Counted from the stretch's first letter, positions 48,839-58,003 are shown. The stretch: 64,000 bases of DNA from Fibrobacter sp. (GCA_024398965.1 JAKSIF010000012.1:16026-80025); one strand, 5' to 3'. Notes: generated by a model from the letters alone, not told the origin. Made by a program: numbers and translations.

Positions 48839-50845
48839 ATGAATAAACTGACAAAAATGGCACTTGCAGGCATGATCGCAGCAGGCACTTCCATGGCCGC
48901 CAACGGTGACGGTTACAAGATGAGCATCTGCTCTACCGACAAGTCTAAGCTTTGCCATAACAACAAGGAAATCTTCCTCAACGGAATGAACATCGCCTGG
49001 TGGAACTTCAGCCAGGACGTTGGTAAGGACGCCAACGGCAAGTTGATGACAATCGATGAAAACGCCGTACGCAAGGACCTGAAGGATCTTCGCGCCGCAG
49101 GCGGTAACTCCATTCGTTGGTGGCTTTTCACCAACAACACCATGGACCCCAGCTTTGACCCCACCACCCATTATGCCACCGGCATTGAGGAACAGACCAT
49201 CAAGAACGTAGGTATGGTCCTGGACATCGCCGAAGAATACGGCATCGTGGTGGACCTCTGCCTTCTTTCCTTCGACATGATGAAGAAGGATTACAATTCC
49301 ACCCACGACTGGGGCGGACGTTTCGATTTCGAAGCAAACGAATTGATTTTGAAGGACGAAGCTGCAACACAGGCTTTCATTGACAAGGCTGTGCTCCCGC
49401 TGGTAAAGGCATACAAGAATCACCCGGCACTCCTCGCCTGGGAAGTGTTTAACGAACCGGAAGGTATGACTAGCACCGAAAACTTCGGTAACGGCTGGGG
49501 CACCGAACTGGTGGACATCAAGTACATCCAGCGCGTCATCAACATGACTGCCGACGCCATCCACAAGGAAGCCCCCACCAACCTGGTTTCTAACGGTAGC
49601 GCCCGCTTTACCATGACCAGTGACAAGTGCGGTAAAAACTATTACACCGACGCCCAGCTCTTGGCTGCCGGCGAAAACAAGTATACCAAGGGTACTCTGG
49701 ACTTCTACCAAGTTCATTACTATCCGGAATGGAATCCCAACAGCGCAAGTCCCTTCCACAATCCGTACAGCTACTATTTGCTGGACAAGCCTATGGTGGT
49801 TGGCGAGCTCCCGGGCGCTGACTGGACCGACGTGAACACCAGCGGTGGCAACCTGAGCCAGGATCCTGCAGGCTCCCGCCAGATGACCATTGCCGACGCC
49901 TACAAGTACGCCTTTGAAAACGGCTACTCCGGCGCAATGGGCTGGACTCTCCACGAAGAAGCCGGCAACGACTTCTACAAGGGAGCCATCTGGAGCCTTG
50001 CAAATTCTGCAGCAGCCTTGACCACCATCTACAACCTGGATTCTACCAAGGTAAAGATTAAGGACGAGGCGGTTTCTGCTGGCGGTCAGAACGGTTGGAT
50101 GAAGGTTACCTACGCTAACACTGACGCAAGCGAAGGCGCAAATCTTACCTACAAGTTTACCACCAAGCTTACCGGCAATAAGGAAATTTCCTTTACCGTA
50201 AAGAACAATTCCACCCAGGATTTGCAGTACACCATGGCTCTCAAGACCAATGCAAACGACAAGCATCAGGCCTGGGGCTGGTACAACGGAAACAACTACT
50301 GTGATGTTGCCGCTGGTGAAACCGCAACCTGCACCTTCCCCGTTGCAGACTTTGCTTACTGGGAAGATGATTATCCCATTACAGAAAACCTGGGCAACCT
50401 GGCAGAAGTCATTATCAAGATGACCACTGGGGATTTCAGCGGTGAAGTTCTGATTGACAACGTTCTTGTAGACGGCGGCGCAATCGTCATCAACAACTTC
50501 GATACAGAATTCGACACTTTCTCTCCGGAACAGGCTACCATTACCAAGGTGGAAACCTACTTTGACGGAACCCCGGCAACACCGTTGTCCATCAAGGCTA
50601 CTGCAGCGGTTCCTGCAGCAAAGATGAACGTGATCGGCAACCGCATCATGCTTTCTACGGCAACTATGGGCGAAACCTCTGTTGACGTATTCAGCTTGAA
50701 CGGCAACCGCATTGCAACTCTGTTCCGCGGAAGCCTTTCCGCAGGCACCCACGCCTTCAACATGAGCGAAATGCCCAAGGGCCAGTACATTGTCCGCGTG
50801 AAGGGTGCTGGCATCGCCGCTACGCAGCCCGTCAAGATTAAGTAA
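48839..50845 (+). CDS. GH5 endo-mannanase-like enzyme with sorting domain
   Basis: 668 residues from the ATG at 48839, preceded by AAAGGAGATTCTA, a near-perfect ribosome site. Signal peptide 1-21 (MALAGMIAAGTSMAANG). GH5 barrel at 25-395: NGMNIAWWNFSQD, WEVFNEPEG with acid/base Glu206, and MVVGELPGADW with nucleophile Glu323. A beta-sandwich module at about 415-560 precedes a C-terminal domain with FSLNGNRIATLFRGSLSAGT and KGQYIVRVKGAG, close to that of the GH26 neighbour. Mannan specificity is inferred from location and motif style; other beta-glycans are possible. Confidence 0.9.
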   Translation: MNKLTKMALAGMIAAGTSMAANGDGYKMSICSTDKSKLCHNNKEIFLNGMNIAWWNFSQDVGKDANGKLMTIDENAVRKDLKDLRAAGGNSIRWWLFTNNTMDPSFDPTTHYATGIEEQTIKNVGMVLDIAEEYGIVVDLCLLSFDMMKKDYNSTHDWGGRFDFEANELILKDEAATQAFIDKAVLPLVKAYKNHPALLAWEVFNEPEGMTSTENFGNGWGTELVDIKYIQRVINMTADAIHKEAPTNLVSNGSARFTMTSDKCGKNYYTDAQLLAAGENKYTKGTLDFYQVHYYPEWNPNSASPFHNPYSYYLLDKPMVVGELPGADWTDVNTSGGNLSQDPAGSRQMTIADAYKYAFENGYSGAMGWTLHEEAGNDFYKGAIWSLANSAAALTTIYNLDSTKVKIKDEAVSAGGQNGWMKVTYANTDASEGANLTYKFTTKLTGNKEISFTVKNNSTQDLQYTMALKTNANDKHQAWGWYNGNNYCDVAAGETATCTFPVADFAYWEDDYPITENLGNLAEVIIKMTTGDFSGEVLIDNVLVDGGAIVINNFDTEFDTFSPEQATITKVETYFDGTPATPLSIKATAAVPAAKMNVIGNRIMLSTATMGETSVDVFSLNGNRIATLFRGSLSAGTHAFNMSEMPKGQYIVRVKGAGIAATQPVKIK

Positions 50846-50871
50846 TTCGCTTTTTCTCTTTAAGATAAAGA

Positions 50872-50900
50872 GCCTCGGGATTCGTCTCGAGGCTTTTTTT
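50872..50900 (+). terminator. Terminator after the GH5 gene
   Basis: Stem GCCTCG (50872-50877) and CGAGGC (50888-50893), with a seven-T run. Confidence 0.82.
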
Positions 50901-51007
50901 ATTAATGGTGCGAGTATTTCAACGATTTAAGCTTTTTAGAACATTCTCCCATTTTGAAAAAATGATTTTCGAATATAGATTTAAGGTGGTTTAATTAAGG
51001 AGTGTTT

Positions 51008-52906
51008 ATGGGATTATGTTACAAAGCCCCCAAATGGGCTATCTCTTTTGCAACAGTCGCAGGAATCGTTGTTTCTGCAAATGCAGCCCCCACAAAGTAC
51101 GAAGCAGAAGATCAGGAGGGCATTGCTGCCGCTGATGTCATTGCAAAAGACGGATTCTCCGGCGGAAAGTACGTAAAAGTCAGCAAGGCAATGACATTTA
51201 CCGTCAAGGTGGATGAAACTGCCATGTATGACATCGAAACCAACGTGCTCATCAAGCAGTACGACTGGACAACCTCCAAGATCCAGGTTAACGGAGTTGA
51301 TGTTGGTTCCATGCTGACGACACCTCGTAACTGCGACTCCGCCTATGTCGTAACTGCCTCCGCCAAGATGAAGGCTGGCGAAAATACAATTACCGTTGGC
51401 AACGATGCAATCGGTGTAGACTACATTACCGTTGGAAAACATCCCGATCCGGAATTCAACATTAGCGCCCAGCCCGTAACTCCGGGTGCTACAGAAAGCG
51501 CAATAAAGGTAAAGACCTTCCTCCGCGACAACTTCTTAAAGAAGACCATCAGCGGCATGATGATCAGCGACCAGAATTTCAACTACGATTACGGCAACAT
51601 GAAGTTGCTTTCTGCCGCAGAATGCACCCCTGAAGATTCCTGCAAGTTCCTAAAGGGTGAAGACACCTGGAAGGGCCAAACCGACATCGCCGAATTCTAC
51701 AAGCGCTCCGGCCACTATCCTGCCATTGGCGGTTTCGATATGCTTTTTGCCGCTGGCGGACATCACGAAGAAGGATGGTTCCGAGGCTATACCGAAAACA
51801 ACCTGGTTATGACAGAAGACCTGTGGAAGATGGGTGGTATTCCCACTTACACCTGGCACTGGAAAGTTGGGCAAGACACAGTGTTCTACACCCAAGGAAC
51901 GCCTGCTGGTTTCAACGACCCAGGTTGCAAAGAAGGTGTCATGGGAACTTCCGGAACCAACACCTGTTTTAACTATACCAAGGCCTTCAAGGGAGAACAG
52001 TGCAAAGAAATTGATGAGACTTCCAAGGAATACAAGGACATCGTAGCTGACGTAGACATTGTTTCCGGTTACTTCAAGCAGCTTGAAGAAAAGGGCATCG
52101 CCGTAGTATGGCGTCCTCTTCACGAAGCAAGCGGTGGCTGGTTCTGGTGGGGAGTTGCCTCTCCCGAATGCTACGTGCAGCTTTGGCGCCTTGTTTTCGA
52201 CCGTATGGTAAACGTCAACAAGAACAAAAACTTGATTTGGGTCTGGAACATCAATACCGACCCCAAGCTCGGCTACGACTACTCCGCCCTCAACGGAGCC
52301 TGGTATCCAGGCGATGAGTACGTAGACATTGTTGCAGTGGATATTTACGACCCGCTGAACAACCATAATTCCGCAGCCAATTACTGGAACAAGATTATTG
52401 AAGAAGTGGGCACCAACAAGATGATTGCACTCAGCGAAAACGGCGCCATTCCCGACATTGACAGCATTGCCGAAGACAAATCCTATTGGAGCTACTGGAT
52501 GACCTGGAGCCAGACCTGGAGTGGAAACTTTCTGGAAAAGACCCCTGCCGACATGTGGAAGCGCAATCTTGATGATGAGCGCATTATTGCCCTCGACGAT
52601 ATGCCGGGCTGGGAAAACGTAAAGGCAGATCCCAGCGACATCATCACTCGCCGTCATGCAACCTTCAATACAAATAAATTAACAGCATCTGTTCGTGGCA
52701 AGATCCTGCAACTTTCAGTTCCTGTTTCTGAATACGGGTCAGTGGATATTTTTGACATGCAGGGAAACCGAGTCGCAAGCCTGTTCAAGGGTAACATTCC
52801 TGCAGGAACAATGCAGTTTAGCCTAGAACCCTTGGCCAACGGAAACTACATCATCCGCGCTAGGTCAAATTCCGCTTCCATGCAGCAAACGATCCGCATC
52901 AGATAG
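51008..52906 (+). CDS. GH26 beta-mannanase with N-terminal CBM35
   Basis: 632 residues. Signal peptide about 1-27 (KWAISFATVAGIVVSANA). CBM35-type module at 30-145 (YEAEDQEGIAA; DGFSGGKYVKVSKAMTFTVK; GENTITVGNDAIGVDYITVG). GH26 barrel at 160-545: VWRPLHEASGGWFWWG with Glu373 and ALSENGAIPD with Glu477. The C-terminal sorting-type domain (DIFDMQGNRVASLFKGNIPA, ANGNYIIRARSN) replaces the extra module of the other GH26. AAGGAGTGTTTATG is the ribosome site and start. It is followed by a terminator and by the GH57 gene. Confidence 0.92.
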   Translation: MGLCYKAPKWAISFATVAGIVVSANAAPTKYEAEDQEGIAAADVIAKDGFSGGKYVKVSKAMTFTVKVDETAMYDIETNVLIKQYDWTTSKIQVNGVDVGSMLTTPRNCDSAYVVTASAKMKAGENTITVGNDAIGVDYITVGKHPDPEFNISAQPVTPGATESAIKVKTFLRDNFLKKTISGMMISDQNFNYDYGNMKLLSAAECTPEDSCKFLKGEDTWKGQTDIAEFYKRSGHYPAIGGFDMLFAAGGHHEEGWFRGYTENNLVMTEDLWKMGGIPTYTWHWKVGQDTVFYTQGTPAGFNDPGCKEGVMGTSGTNTCFNYTKAFKGEQCKEIDETSKEYKDIVADVDIVSGYFKQLEEKGIAVVWRPLHEASGGWFWWGVASPECYVQLWRLVFDRMVNVNKNKNLIWVWNINTDPKLGYDYSALNGAWYPGDEYVDIVAVDIYDPLNNHNSAANYWNKIIEEVGTNKMIALSENGAIPDIDSIAEDKSYWSYWMTWSQTWSGNFLEKTPADMWKRNLDDERIIALDDMPGWENVKADPSDIITRRHATFNTNKLTASVRGKILQLSVPVSEYGSVDIFDMQGNRVASLFKGNIPAGTMQFSLEPLANGNYIIRARSNSASMQQTIRIR

Positions 52907-52934
52907 CAAGCTGTCACAGCACTTTGAATGTTAC

Positions 52935-52960
52935 AAAACGCAGGTTTCGGCCTGCGTTTT
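52935..52960 (+). terminator. Terminator overlapping a promoter motif before the GH57 gene
   Basis: Stem AAAACGCAGG (52935-52944) and CCTGCGTTTT (52951-52960). The final TTT begins the motif TTTCTATATTTTA (52958-52970), three bases before the GH57 ATG. Confidence 0.8.
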
Positions 52961-52973
52961 CTATATTTTAAGC

Positions 52974-55409
52974 ATGTCTGAAAAACATCCTCTTTACTTT
53001 ACTATCCACGGCCACTTCTATCAGCCGCCCCGCGAAAATCCTTGGACTGGTGTTATCGAAAACCAGCCCAGCGCACGCCCCAACCATGACTGGAACGACC
53101 GCATTGCAAGCCAGTGCTACAGTCCTAACTCCGCAAGCCGAATTCTTTCCCCTAACGGCCGCATCGTAGATATCGTAAACAACTACGACTTCATGAGTTT
53201 CAACATGGGTCCCACCCTCATGGGATGGATTCGCACCCATACTCCCGAAACCTACAAGCGCATCCAGGAAGCTGACAAGCGCAGCATGGAACGTTTGAAC
53301 GGTCATGGCAACGCCATTGCCCAGGTCTACAACCATATCATCATGCCCCTTGCCTCTGCAGAAGACAAGAAGACCCAGATTCGCTGGGGCATTGAAGACT
53401 TCAAGTTCCACTTCGGACGTATGCCCGAGGCCATGTGGTTGGCAGAAACCGCCATCAATATGGAAACGGTGGTGGAACTGATCAAGGCTGGCATCAAGTT
53501 TACCATTCTCTCCCCCACCCAGGCAGATTCCTTCCGCGCCTTGGCAGAAGATGGTTCCGCCAAGGATGGCGAATGGCAGGGTTGCGCAAACACCGATATC
53601 GACACCACCCGCCCCTACCGCATCTATCCCCGCGATAAGGAAGGTAACCTTGTCTGTGACGGTTACCTGGATGTATTCTTCTACAATCCCTGGCTTTCCT
53701 CTGCAGTAGGCTTTGAACATCTGCTCCGCGACGCAGGCACCTTCGGTCGCCGCATCAAGGACGCCTGGGATGAGAACCGGGTCGATCCGCAGTTGGTCAG
53801 CATTGGTACCGATGGCGAATCCTACGGCCACCACGAGCCCTTCGGCGACATGTGCGCCGCATGGCTCTACAACCATTACGCCCCCGAAAACAACATGGTG
53901 CCGGTAAACTACGGCTGGTTCCTGGAAAAGTTCCCGCCTAAGCACGAAGTCCTCCTCAAGAACTTCCATAGCGAAGGTTGTGCGTGGAGCTGCGCCCACG
54001 GTGTTGGCCGTTGGTACCGCGATTGCGGTTGCTCCACCGGCGGCGGCCCCGATTGGAACCAGAAGTGGCGCGGATCTCTCCGCGACGCCATGAACCACCT
54101 GAAGAAGCTTGCAGACGACGTCTTTGTCCGTGAGTTCGCAAAGATTTCCAACGTAAATCCCTGGGATGCACGAAACAACTACGTGCAGACCCTGGTGGCT
54201 CCCGAAGACAAGAAGCGAGTCAAGGATTTCCTCGCCGCCACAGTCAAGGCTCCCGAAAACGAGGAAATGTGCGCCAAGGCAATCCGCCTTCTGGAAATCC
54301 AGAAGTTCTGCCTGTTCAGCTTCACTAGCTGTGGTTGGTTCTTCAATGATATCGAAGGCTTGGAACCTGTGCAGAACATGCGCTACGCCCTGCGCGCCAT
54401 GGAACTGCTGGAACCGTTCCTCCCCCGCGACCACCATATCCGTAACCAGTTCCTGAGTATCCTGGGACGCGCCACCAGTAACGAGCACAAGTGGAATGGT
54501 GCAGAAGTATTTACCCGTTACGCAGAAGAACAGGTGCCCGTTGTTGTTAAGCAGATGGCTGAACGCGCCGCCATCTTCCACTTGAACTTGGAAGAAGGCT
54601 ACGACAACGCAGACGATCGCATGACCGCAACCAAGATTGCAAGCAACGACAATCAAACTCTGGTCCGCGCCGAATACAAGGACAAGATGATTGGAGAATC
54701 CCGCATTGCCTCCGTTCTGGTCATTACCGACAGCCTCGGCCGAATCAACATCGTTGTGGCTGACGGCGAGAACGACAAGAACGAATTGAAGTTCACAAGC
54801 AATCCCAACATGAGCACAGAGGAACTCCAGAGCGAATATCCCACAGCCTATGTGGTCCGCATGCGTGACCTAATGAGCGACTCCCTCCGTCGTATCAACC
54901 AGATTACCACCCGCAAGGACTTGACCTCCATTACCAAGTCCTTCTCCAGCTTCGCCCTGTCCCACGGTCTTTCTATCGACAGTTTGGCCGACCCCGACCA
55001 TACCCTGCCCGATACCCTGCGCAAGATCCTGTCTCTTGAAATCAACTCCAAGATTCATCACATGGCTCTCCAGTACCTGAAGAAGGACGACAAGAACCTC
55101 TTTGATGAAATCCAGGACTTGATTGACGAAGCAAAGCGCCTGGAAACCACTTTCAGCTTTGGTGGCACCGGACGAATCTTCTTCGCAAGACTTTGCGAAC
55201 TGATCGACGCAGTGTCTACCAAGTACAGCAAGGCTACCGTAGACCATATCACCGGCCTCATTACGGTAGCAGACTGGCTCCAGCTTGGCATCGACAAGAC
55301 CAGCCTCGAAAACAAGGTGTTCCCCTTCTACAAGGAATACCTGAAGGATACTGCCGGCAATCTTTCCGGTCTTAAGCCCATGTTCAGCTGGTTGAACTTC
55401 GAGGTATAG
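52974..55409 (+). CDS. GH57-family protein with C-terminal DUF3536-like region
   Basis: 811 residues without signal peptide, so cytoplasmic. GH57 features: region 1 HGHFYQPPRENPW, MWLAETAIN with the nucleophile-position Glu, and GTDGESYGHHEP with the acid-position Asp. GH57 enzymes act on alpha-glucans (amylase, branching enzyme). The C-terminal 400 residues are long and helical and match a DUF3536-type extension; a cysteine-rich stretch RDCGCSTGGG lies in between. The substrate is probably stored glycogen or malto-oligosaccharide; this is inference. Only three bases separate TTTCTATATTTTA from the ATG, which suggests a leaderless mRNA. Confidence 0.88.
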   Translation: MSEKHPLYFTIHGHFYQPPRENPWTGVIENQPSARPNHDWNDRIASQCYSPNSASRILSPNGRIVDIVNNYDFMSFNMGPTLMGWIRTHTPETYKRIQEADKRSMERLNGHGNAIAQVYNHIIMPLASAEDKKTQIRWGIEDFKFHFGRMPEAMWLAETAINMETVVELIKAGIKFTILSPTQADSFRALAEDGSAKDGEWQGCANTDIDTTRPYRIYPRDKEGNLVCDGYLDVFFYNPWLSSAVGFEHLLRDAGTFGRRIKDAWDENRVDPQLVSIGTDGESYGHHEPFGDMCAAWLYNHYAPENNMVPVNYGWFLEKFPPKHEVLLKNFHSEGCAWSCAHGVGRWYRDCGCSTGGGPDWNQKWRGSLRDAMNHLKKLADDVFVREFAKISNVNPWDARNNYVQTLVAPEDKKRVKDFLAATVKAPENEEMCAKAIRLLEIQKFCLFSFTSCGWFFNDIEGLEPVQNMRYALRAMELLEPFLPRDHHIRNQFLSILGRATSNEHKWNGAEVFTRYAEEQVPVVVKQMAERAAIFHLNLEEGYDNADDRMTATKIASNDNQTLVRAEYKDKMIGESRIASVLVITDSLGRINIVVADGENDKNELKFTSNPNMSTEELQSEYPTAYVVRMRDLMSDSLRRINQITTRKDLTSITKSFSSFALSHGLSIDSLADPDHTLPDTLRKILSLEINSKIHHMALQYLKKDDKNLFDEIQDLIDEAKRLETTFSFGGTGRIFFARLCELIDAVSTKYSKATVDHITGLITVADWLQLGIDKTSLENKVFPFYKEYLKDTAGNLSGLKPMFSWLNFEV

Positions 55410-55410
55410 C

Positions 55411-55935
55411 GTGTACAGAATGTCCCAAAAGCCGATGATTACGGCTGAACAAATTCAAAAGAGAATCCGCGAACTGGCAGCAGGCATCGCGGCATCCTAT
55501 GAATTTGACGTAATCCTTTCGGCTCTTACCGGGGCATACATGTTTACCGCCGACTTAAGCCGCGCCTTGGCAAAGCCGCAAATCCGTATCGCTTTCATCA
55601 AGGCATCGAGCTATGGAGACGGCACGGAATCCAGCGGCCAAATCAAGGTCTCTGGGCTCGAGAAGATTGACCTCAAGGGAAAGCGCGTCCTTCTGGTTGA
55701 CGACATCTTGGACACAGGCAACACTATGTTCGCCCTGACGCACATGCTGAAGGATACAGGTGTAGCCGAAGTCCGGACATGCGTCCTGATGAACAAGGAA
55801 GAGCGACGCACAGCAAATATCCACGCGGACTTCGTCGGCTTTGAGATCAAGAATGAATTCGTCGTGGGCTACGGTTTGGACTATGCGGAAGAATACCGAA
55901 CCCTGCCCGACATTTGGACCCTGGAAGAAACCTAA
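55411..55935 (+). CDS. hpt: Hypoxanthine phosphoribosyltransferase
   Basis: Purine salvage: joins hypoxanthine or guanine to PRPP. 174 residues; the phosphoribosyltransferase signature is RVLLVDDILDTGNTM, and IRIAFIKASSYGDGTESSG is the flexible loop. A GTG at 55411 is chosen because GAGG lies six bases upstream; an in-frame ATG nine bases later is the alternative. The gene follows the GH57 stop by one base, so both are probably co-transcribed. Confidence 0.9.
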   Translation: MYRMSQKPMITAEQIQKRIRELAAGIAASYEFDVILSALTGAYMFTADLSRALAKPQIRIAFIKASSYGDGTESSGQIKVSGLEKIDLKGKRVLLVDDILDTGNTMFALTHMLKDTGVAEVRTCVLMNKEERRTANIHADFVGFEIKNEFVVGYGLDYAEEYRTLPDIWTLEET

Positions 55936-55965
55936 GCGCTTTAGCTTGATATTTGAGAGAGATTC

Positions 55966-56460
55966 ATGGCTAATAACGATTTAGATGACGTAAGGCTACA
56001 CGCCACACAAACCATTGAGGCCGTAGGTCGCAGCTACAGCAAAATCAGCCGCGGCAAGCGTTTCTTGATAAACCTGCTTGTTTGTCTTGTATTTTTTGTC
56101 ATAGGCTTCATCACCTGCAGTGTCATGAACAGCGTTCCTACCCAGGGAGCCATTGAAAAGGTTGCCGCCCAGCCGGACTTGCCTAACAAGTGCAAGTACC
56201 GCTACGACCGAGCCATGGAATACGCCATCATGCATGAATGCGTATTTGCCCAAGGCACTCCCCGAAATGACAACACGCTTATTCAACGAATCAACTACTG
56301 TACCTGCGCATTAGAAAGCGTCCAAAAGAAAAAGCCTTACCAGAAGATGTTCGAGAACAACCTGGTAGACTTCACCTTCAAGATCCGCGAAGAAAACCTC
56401 TGCCAGGAAAACAAGGTCATCCCCACTCTCGATGCCGACGAATCCAAGGATAAAAAATGA
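55966..56460 (+). CDS. Single-helix membrane protein, unknown function
   Basis: 164 residues: a cytoplasmic N-terminus (ARG/LYS-rich SRGKRF), one transmembrane helix (residues 33-53, LINLLVCLVFFVIGFITC), then a soluble domain with several cysteines (KCKYRYD; HECVFAQ; YCTCALES; NLCQENK) that could form disulfides outside the membrane. No family recognised. Its stop codon overlaps the cysE start (ATGA), so translation is coupled, though nothing ties the product to cysteine synthesis apart from position. Confidence 0.75.
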   Translation: MANNDLDDVRLHATQTIEAVGRSYSKISRGKRFLINLLVCLVFFVIGFITCSVMNSVPTQGAIEKVAAQPDLPNKCKYRYDRAMEYAIMHECVFAQGTPRNDNTLIQRINYCTCALESVQKKKPYQKMFENNLVDFTFKIREENLCQENKVIPTLDADESKDKK

Positions 56461-57242
56461 CCATAAGCGAAATAGAAGAATCTATCCGTGAAGAGGCCGA
56501 AGCTCTCATCAAGACAGAGCCGCTGTCTGTATTGATGATCAACGAGCAGGTTCTTTCTCGCCACAGTTTCGGAGAAATGCTCTCCGTCACCTTGTCCTGT
56601 CAGCTGGCCGGAGAGGTCATTGACCGCAATGAACTGGAAAAGATGTTCAACGCACTTTACCAGAAGTATCCGGAACTGCTGACCAGTGCCGCCAAGGACC
56701 TTCACGCCACTGTGATGCGTGACCCGGCATGTACCAGCTATCTGGAGCCCATGCTTTTCTTCAAGGGATTCCAGGGTCTGCAGGCCTACCGCGTAGCGCA
56801 TATCCTTTGGGAAGAAAACCGATCCTTCCCCGCCAAGATGCTGCAGAGCATTATCAGCCGTAAGTTCGGCATGGACATCCATCCTGCGGCAAAAATCGGT
56901 TACGGCATTCTGGTAGACCACGCAACTAACATCGTGATTGGCGAAACAGCAATCGTCGGCAACAACGTATCCTTCCTCCATGGCGTAACCTTGGGCGGTA
57001 CCGGCAACGAAGTTGGCGATCGTCATCCCAAGATTGGCAACGGAGTCATGTTAGGCGCCCACGCTCAATTGCTGGGAAACATCCATATCGGCGATGGAGC
57101 AAAGATTGGCGCCGGAGCCGTTGTTGTTGGCGACGTTCCTGCACATACAACCTACGCAGGGGTCCCCGCTGTTCAGGTCGGCCGTCCTCACGACGAAATG
57201 CCAAGCTTCAACATGCAGCAAGACTTTACTAGAGATGCTTAA
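56457..57242 (+). CDS. cysE: Serine O-acetyltransferase
   Basis: First committed step of cysteine synthesis: serine plus acetyl-CoA gives O-acetylserine. 261 residues with the helical N-terminal domain (residues 1-120; RDPACTSYLEPMLFFKGFQG) and a left-handed beta-helix built of hexapeptides with the family motif HPAAKIGYGILVDHATNIVI and VSFLHGVTLGGTGNEVGDRH. The C-terminal tail is short compared with E. coli CysE. It is followed directly by an intergenic repeat element. Confidence 0.95.
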   Translation: MTISEIEESIREEAEALIKTEPLSVLMINEQVLSRHSFGEMLSVTLSCQLAGEVIDRNELEKMFNALYQKYPELLTSAAKDLHATVMRDPACTSYLEPMLFFKGFQGLQAYRVAHILWEENRSFPAKMLQSIISRKFGMDIHPAAKIGYGILVDHATNIVIGETAIVGNNVSFLHGVTLGGTGNEVGDRHPKIGNGVMLGAHAQLLGNIHIGDGAKIGAGAVVVGDVPAHTTYAGVPAVQVGRPHDEMPSFNMQQDFTRDA

Positions 57243-57370
57243 GAATGAACAGTGAACAATGAAGAATGAACAATTGTGATAATGGCGCCTTCGGCGCTTT
57301 ATAATGTTACGGCTTTGCCGTCTTTTATCAAAATTGTTAACTGTTAACTATTCATTGTTAATTCATATCT
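57243..57370. repeat. AT-rich intergenic element with nested hairpins (57.3 kb copy)
   Basis: Starts at the cysE stop and fills the gap to nth. Left arm of AATGAACA-type words (GAATGAACAGTGAACAATGA); right arm of the complementary type (TGTTAACTGTTAACTATTC). Two GC hairpins in the middle: GGCGCCTTCGGCGC and ACGGCTTTGCCGT, separated by TTTATAATGTT. The arms can fold back on each other, so the whole element could form a cruciform or RNA structure. Confidence 0.75.
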
Positions 57371-58000
57371 ATGACAAAGAAAGATCGAATCGCCTTTATT
57401 ACTCAGAAATTAGACGAGCTGTTTCCCGACCCGCCCATTCCACTGAATTATCGCGACCCTTTCACGCTTCTTGTCGCTGTGGCACTCAGCGCCCAATGTA
57501 CGGACGCCCGCGTCAACCTGGTAACCGCAGAACTTTTCAAAGTTGCAGATACTCCAGCCAAGATGGTTTCCCTCGGTGTAGAAAAGATTGCAGAATACAT
57601 CAAGACCTGCGGACTTTACCAGAACAAGAGCAAAAACATCTTTAAACTCTCGCAAATTCTCGTGGAAAAATACGGCGGAGAAGTTCCCCGTACCTTTGAA
57701 GAACTGGAAGCCCTCCCCGGCGTCGGTCACAAGACCGCAAGCGTCATGATGATTCATGCCTTCAAGATTCCAGCCTTCCCTGTAGATACGCACATTCATC
57801 GCCTGGCGGCCCGCTGGGGACTTTCTGACGGCAGCTCCGTAGAACGCACAGAAGCCGATCTAAAAAAAGTCTTCCCGAAGGAAGACTGGGAAAAGAAGCA
57901 TTTGCAAATTATCTTATTCGGCCGCACCTACTGCAAGGCCATGGGCCATAAAGTGGATCAGTGTCCAATCTGCAGCATCGTAGGATGTAAGGCCAAATAG
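57371..58000 (+). CDS. nth: Endonuclease III
   Basis: Base-excision repair glycosylase/AP lyase for oxidised pyrimidines. 209 residues: LSAQCTDARVNLVT, helix-hairpin-helix EALPGVGHKTASVMM with the catalytic lysine, and FPVDTHIHRLAARWGLS with the catalytic aspartate. The C-terminal iron-sulphur site is atypical: CKAMGHKVDQCPICSIVGC has spacing C-x9-C-x2-C-x4-C, against C-x6-C-x2-C-x5-C in E. coli. Four cysteines are still present, so a 4Fe-4S cluster is plausible. Start ATG at 57371 follows the repeat element. Confidence 0.93.
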   Translation: MTKKDRIAFITQKLDELFPDPPIPLNYRDPFTLLVAVALSAQCTDARVNLVTAELFKVADTPAKMVSLGVEKIAEYIKTCGLYQNKSKNIFKLSQILVEKYGGEVPRTFEELEALPGVGHKTASVMMIHAFKIPAFPVDTHIHRLAARWGLSDGSSVERTEADLKKVFPKEDWEKKHLQIILFGRTYCKAMGHKVDQCPICSIVGCKAK

Positions 58001-58003
58001 AAA

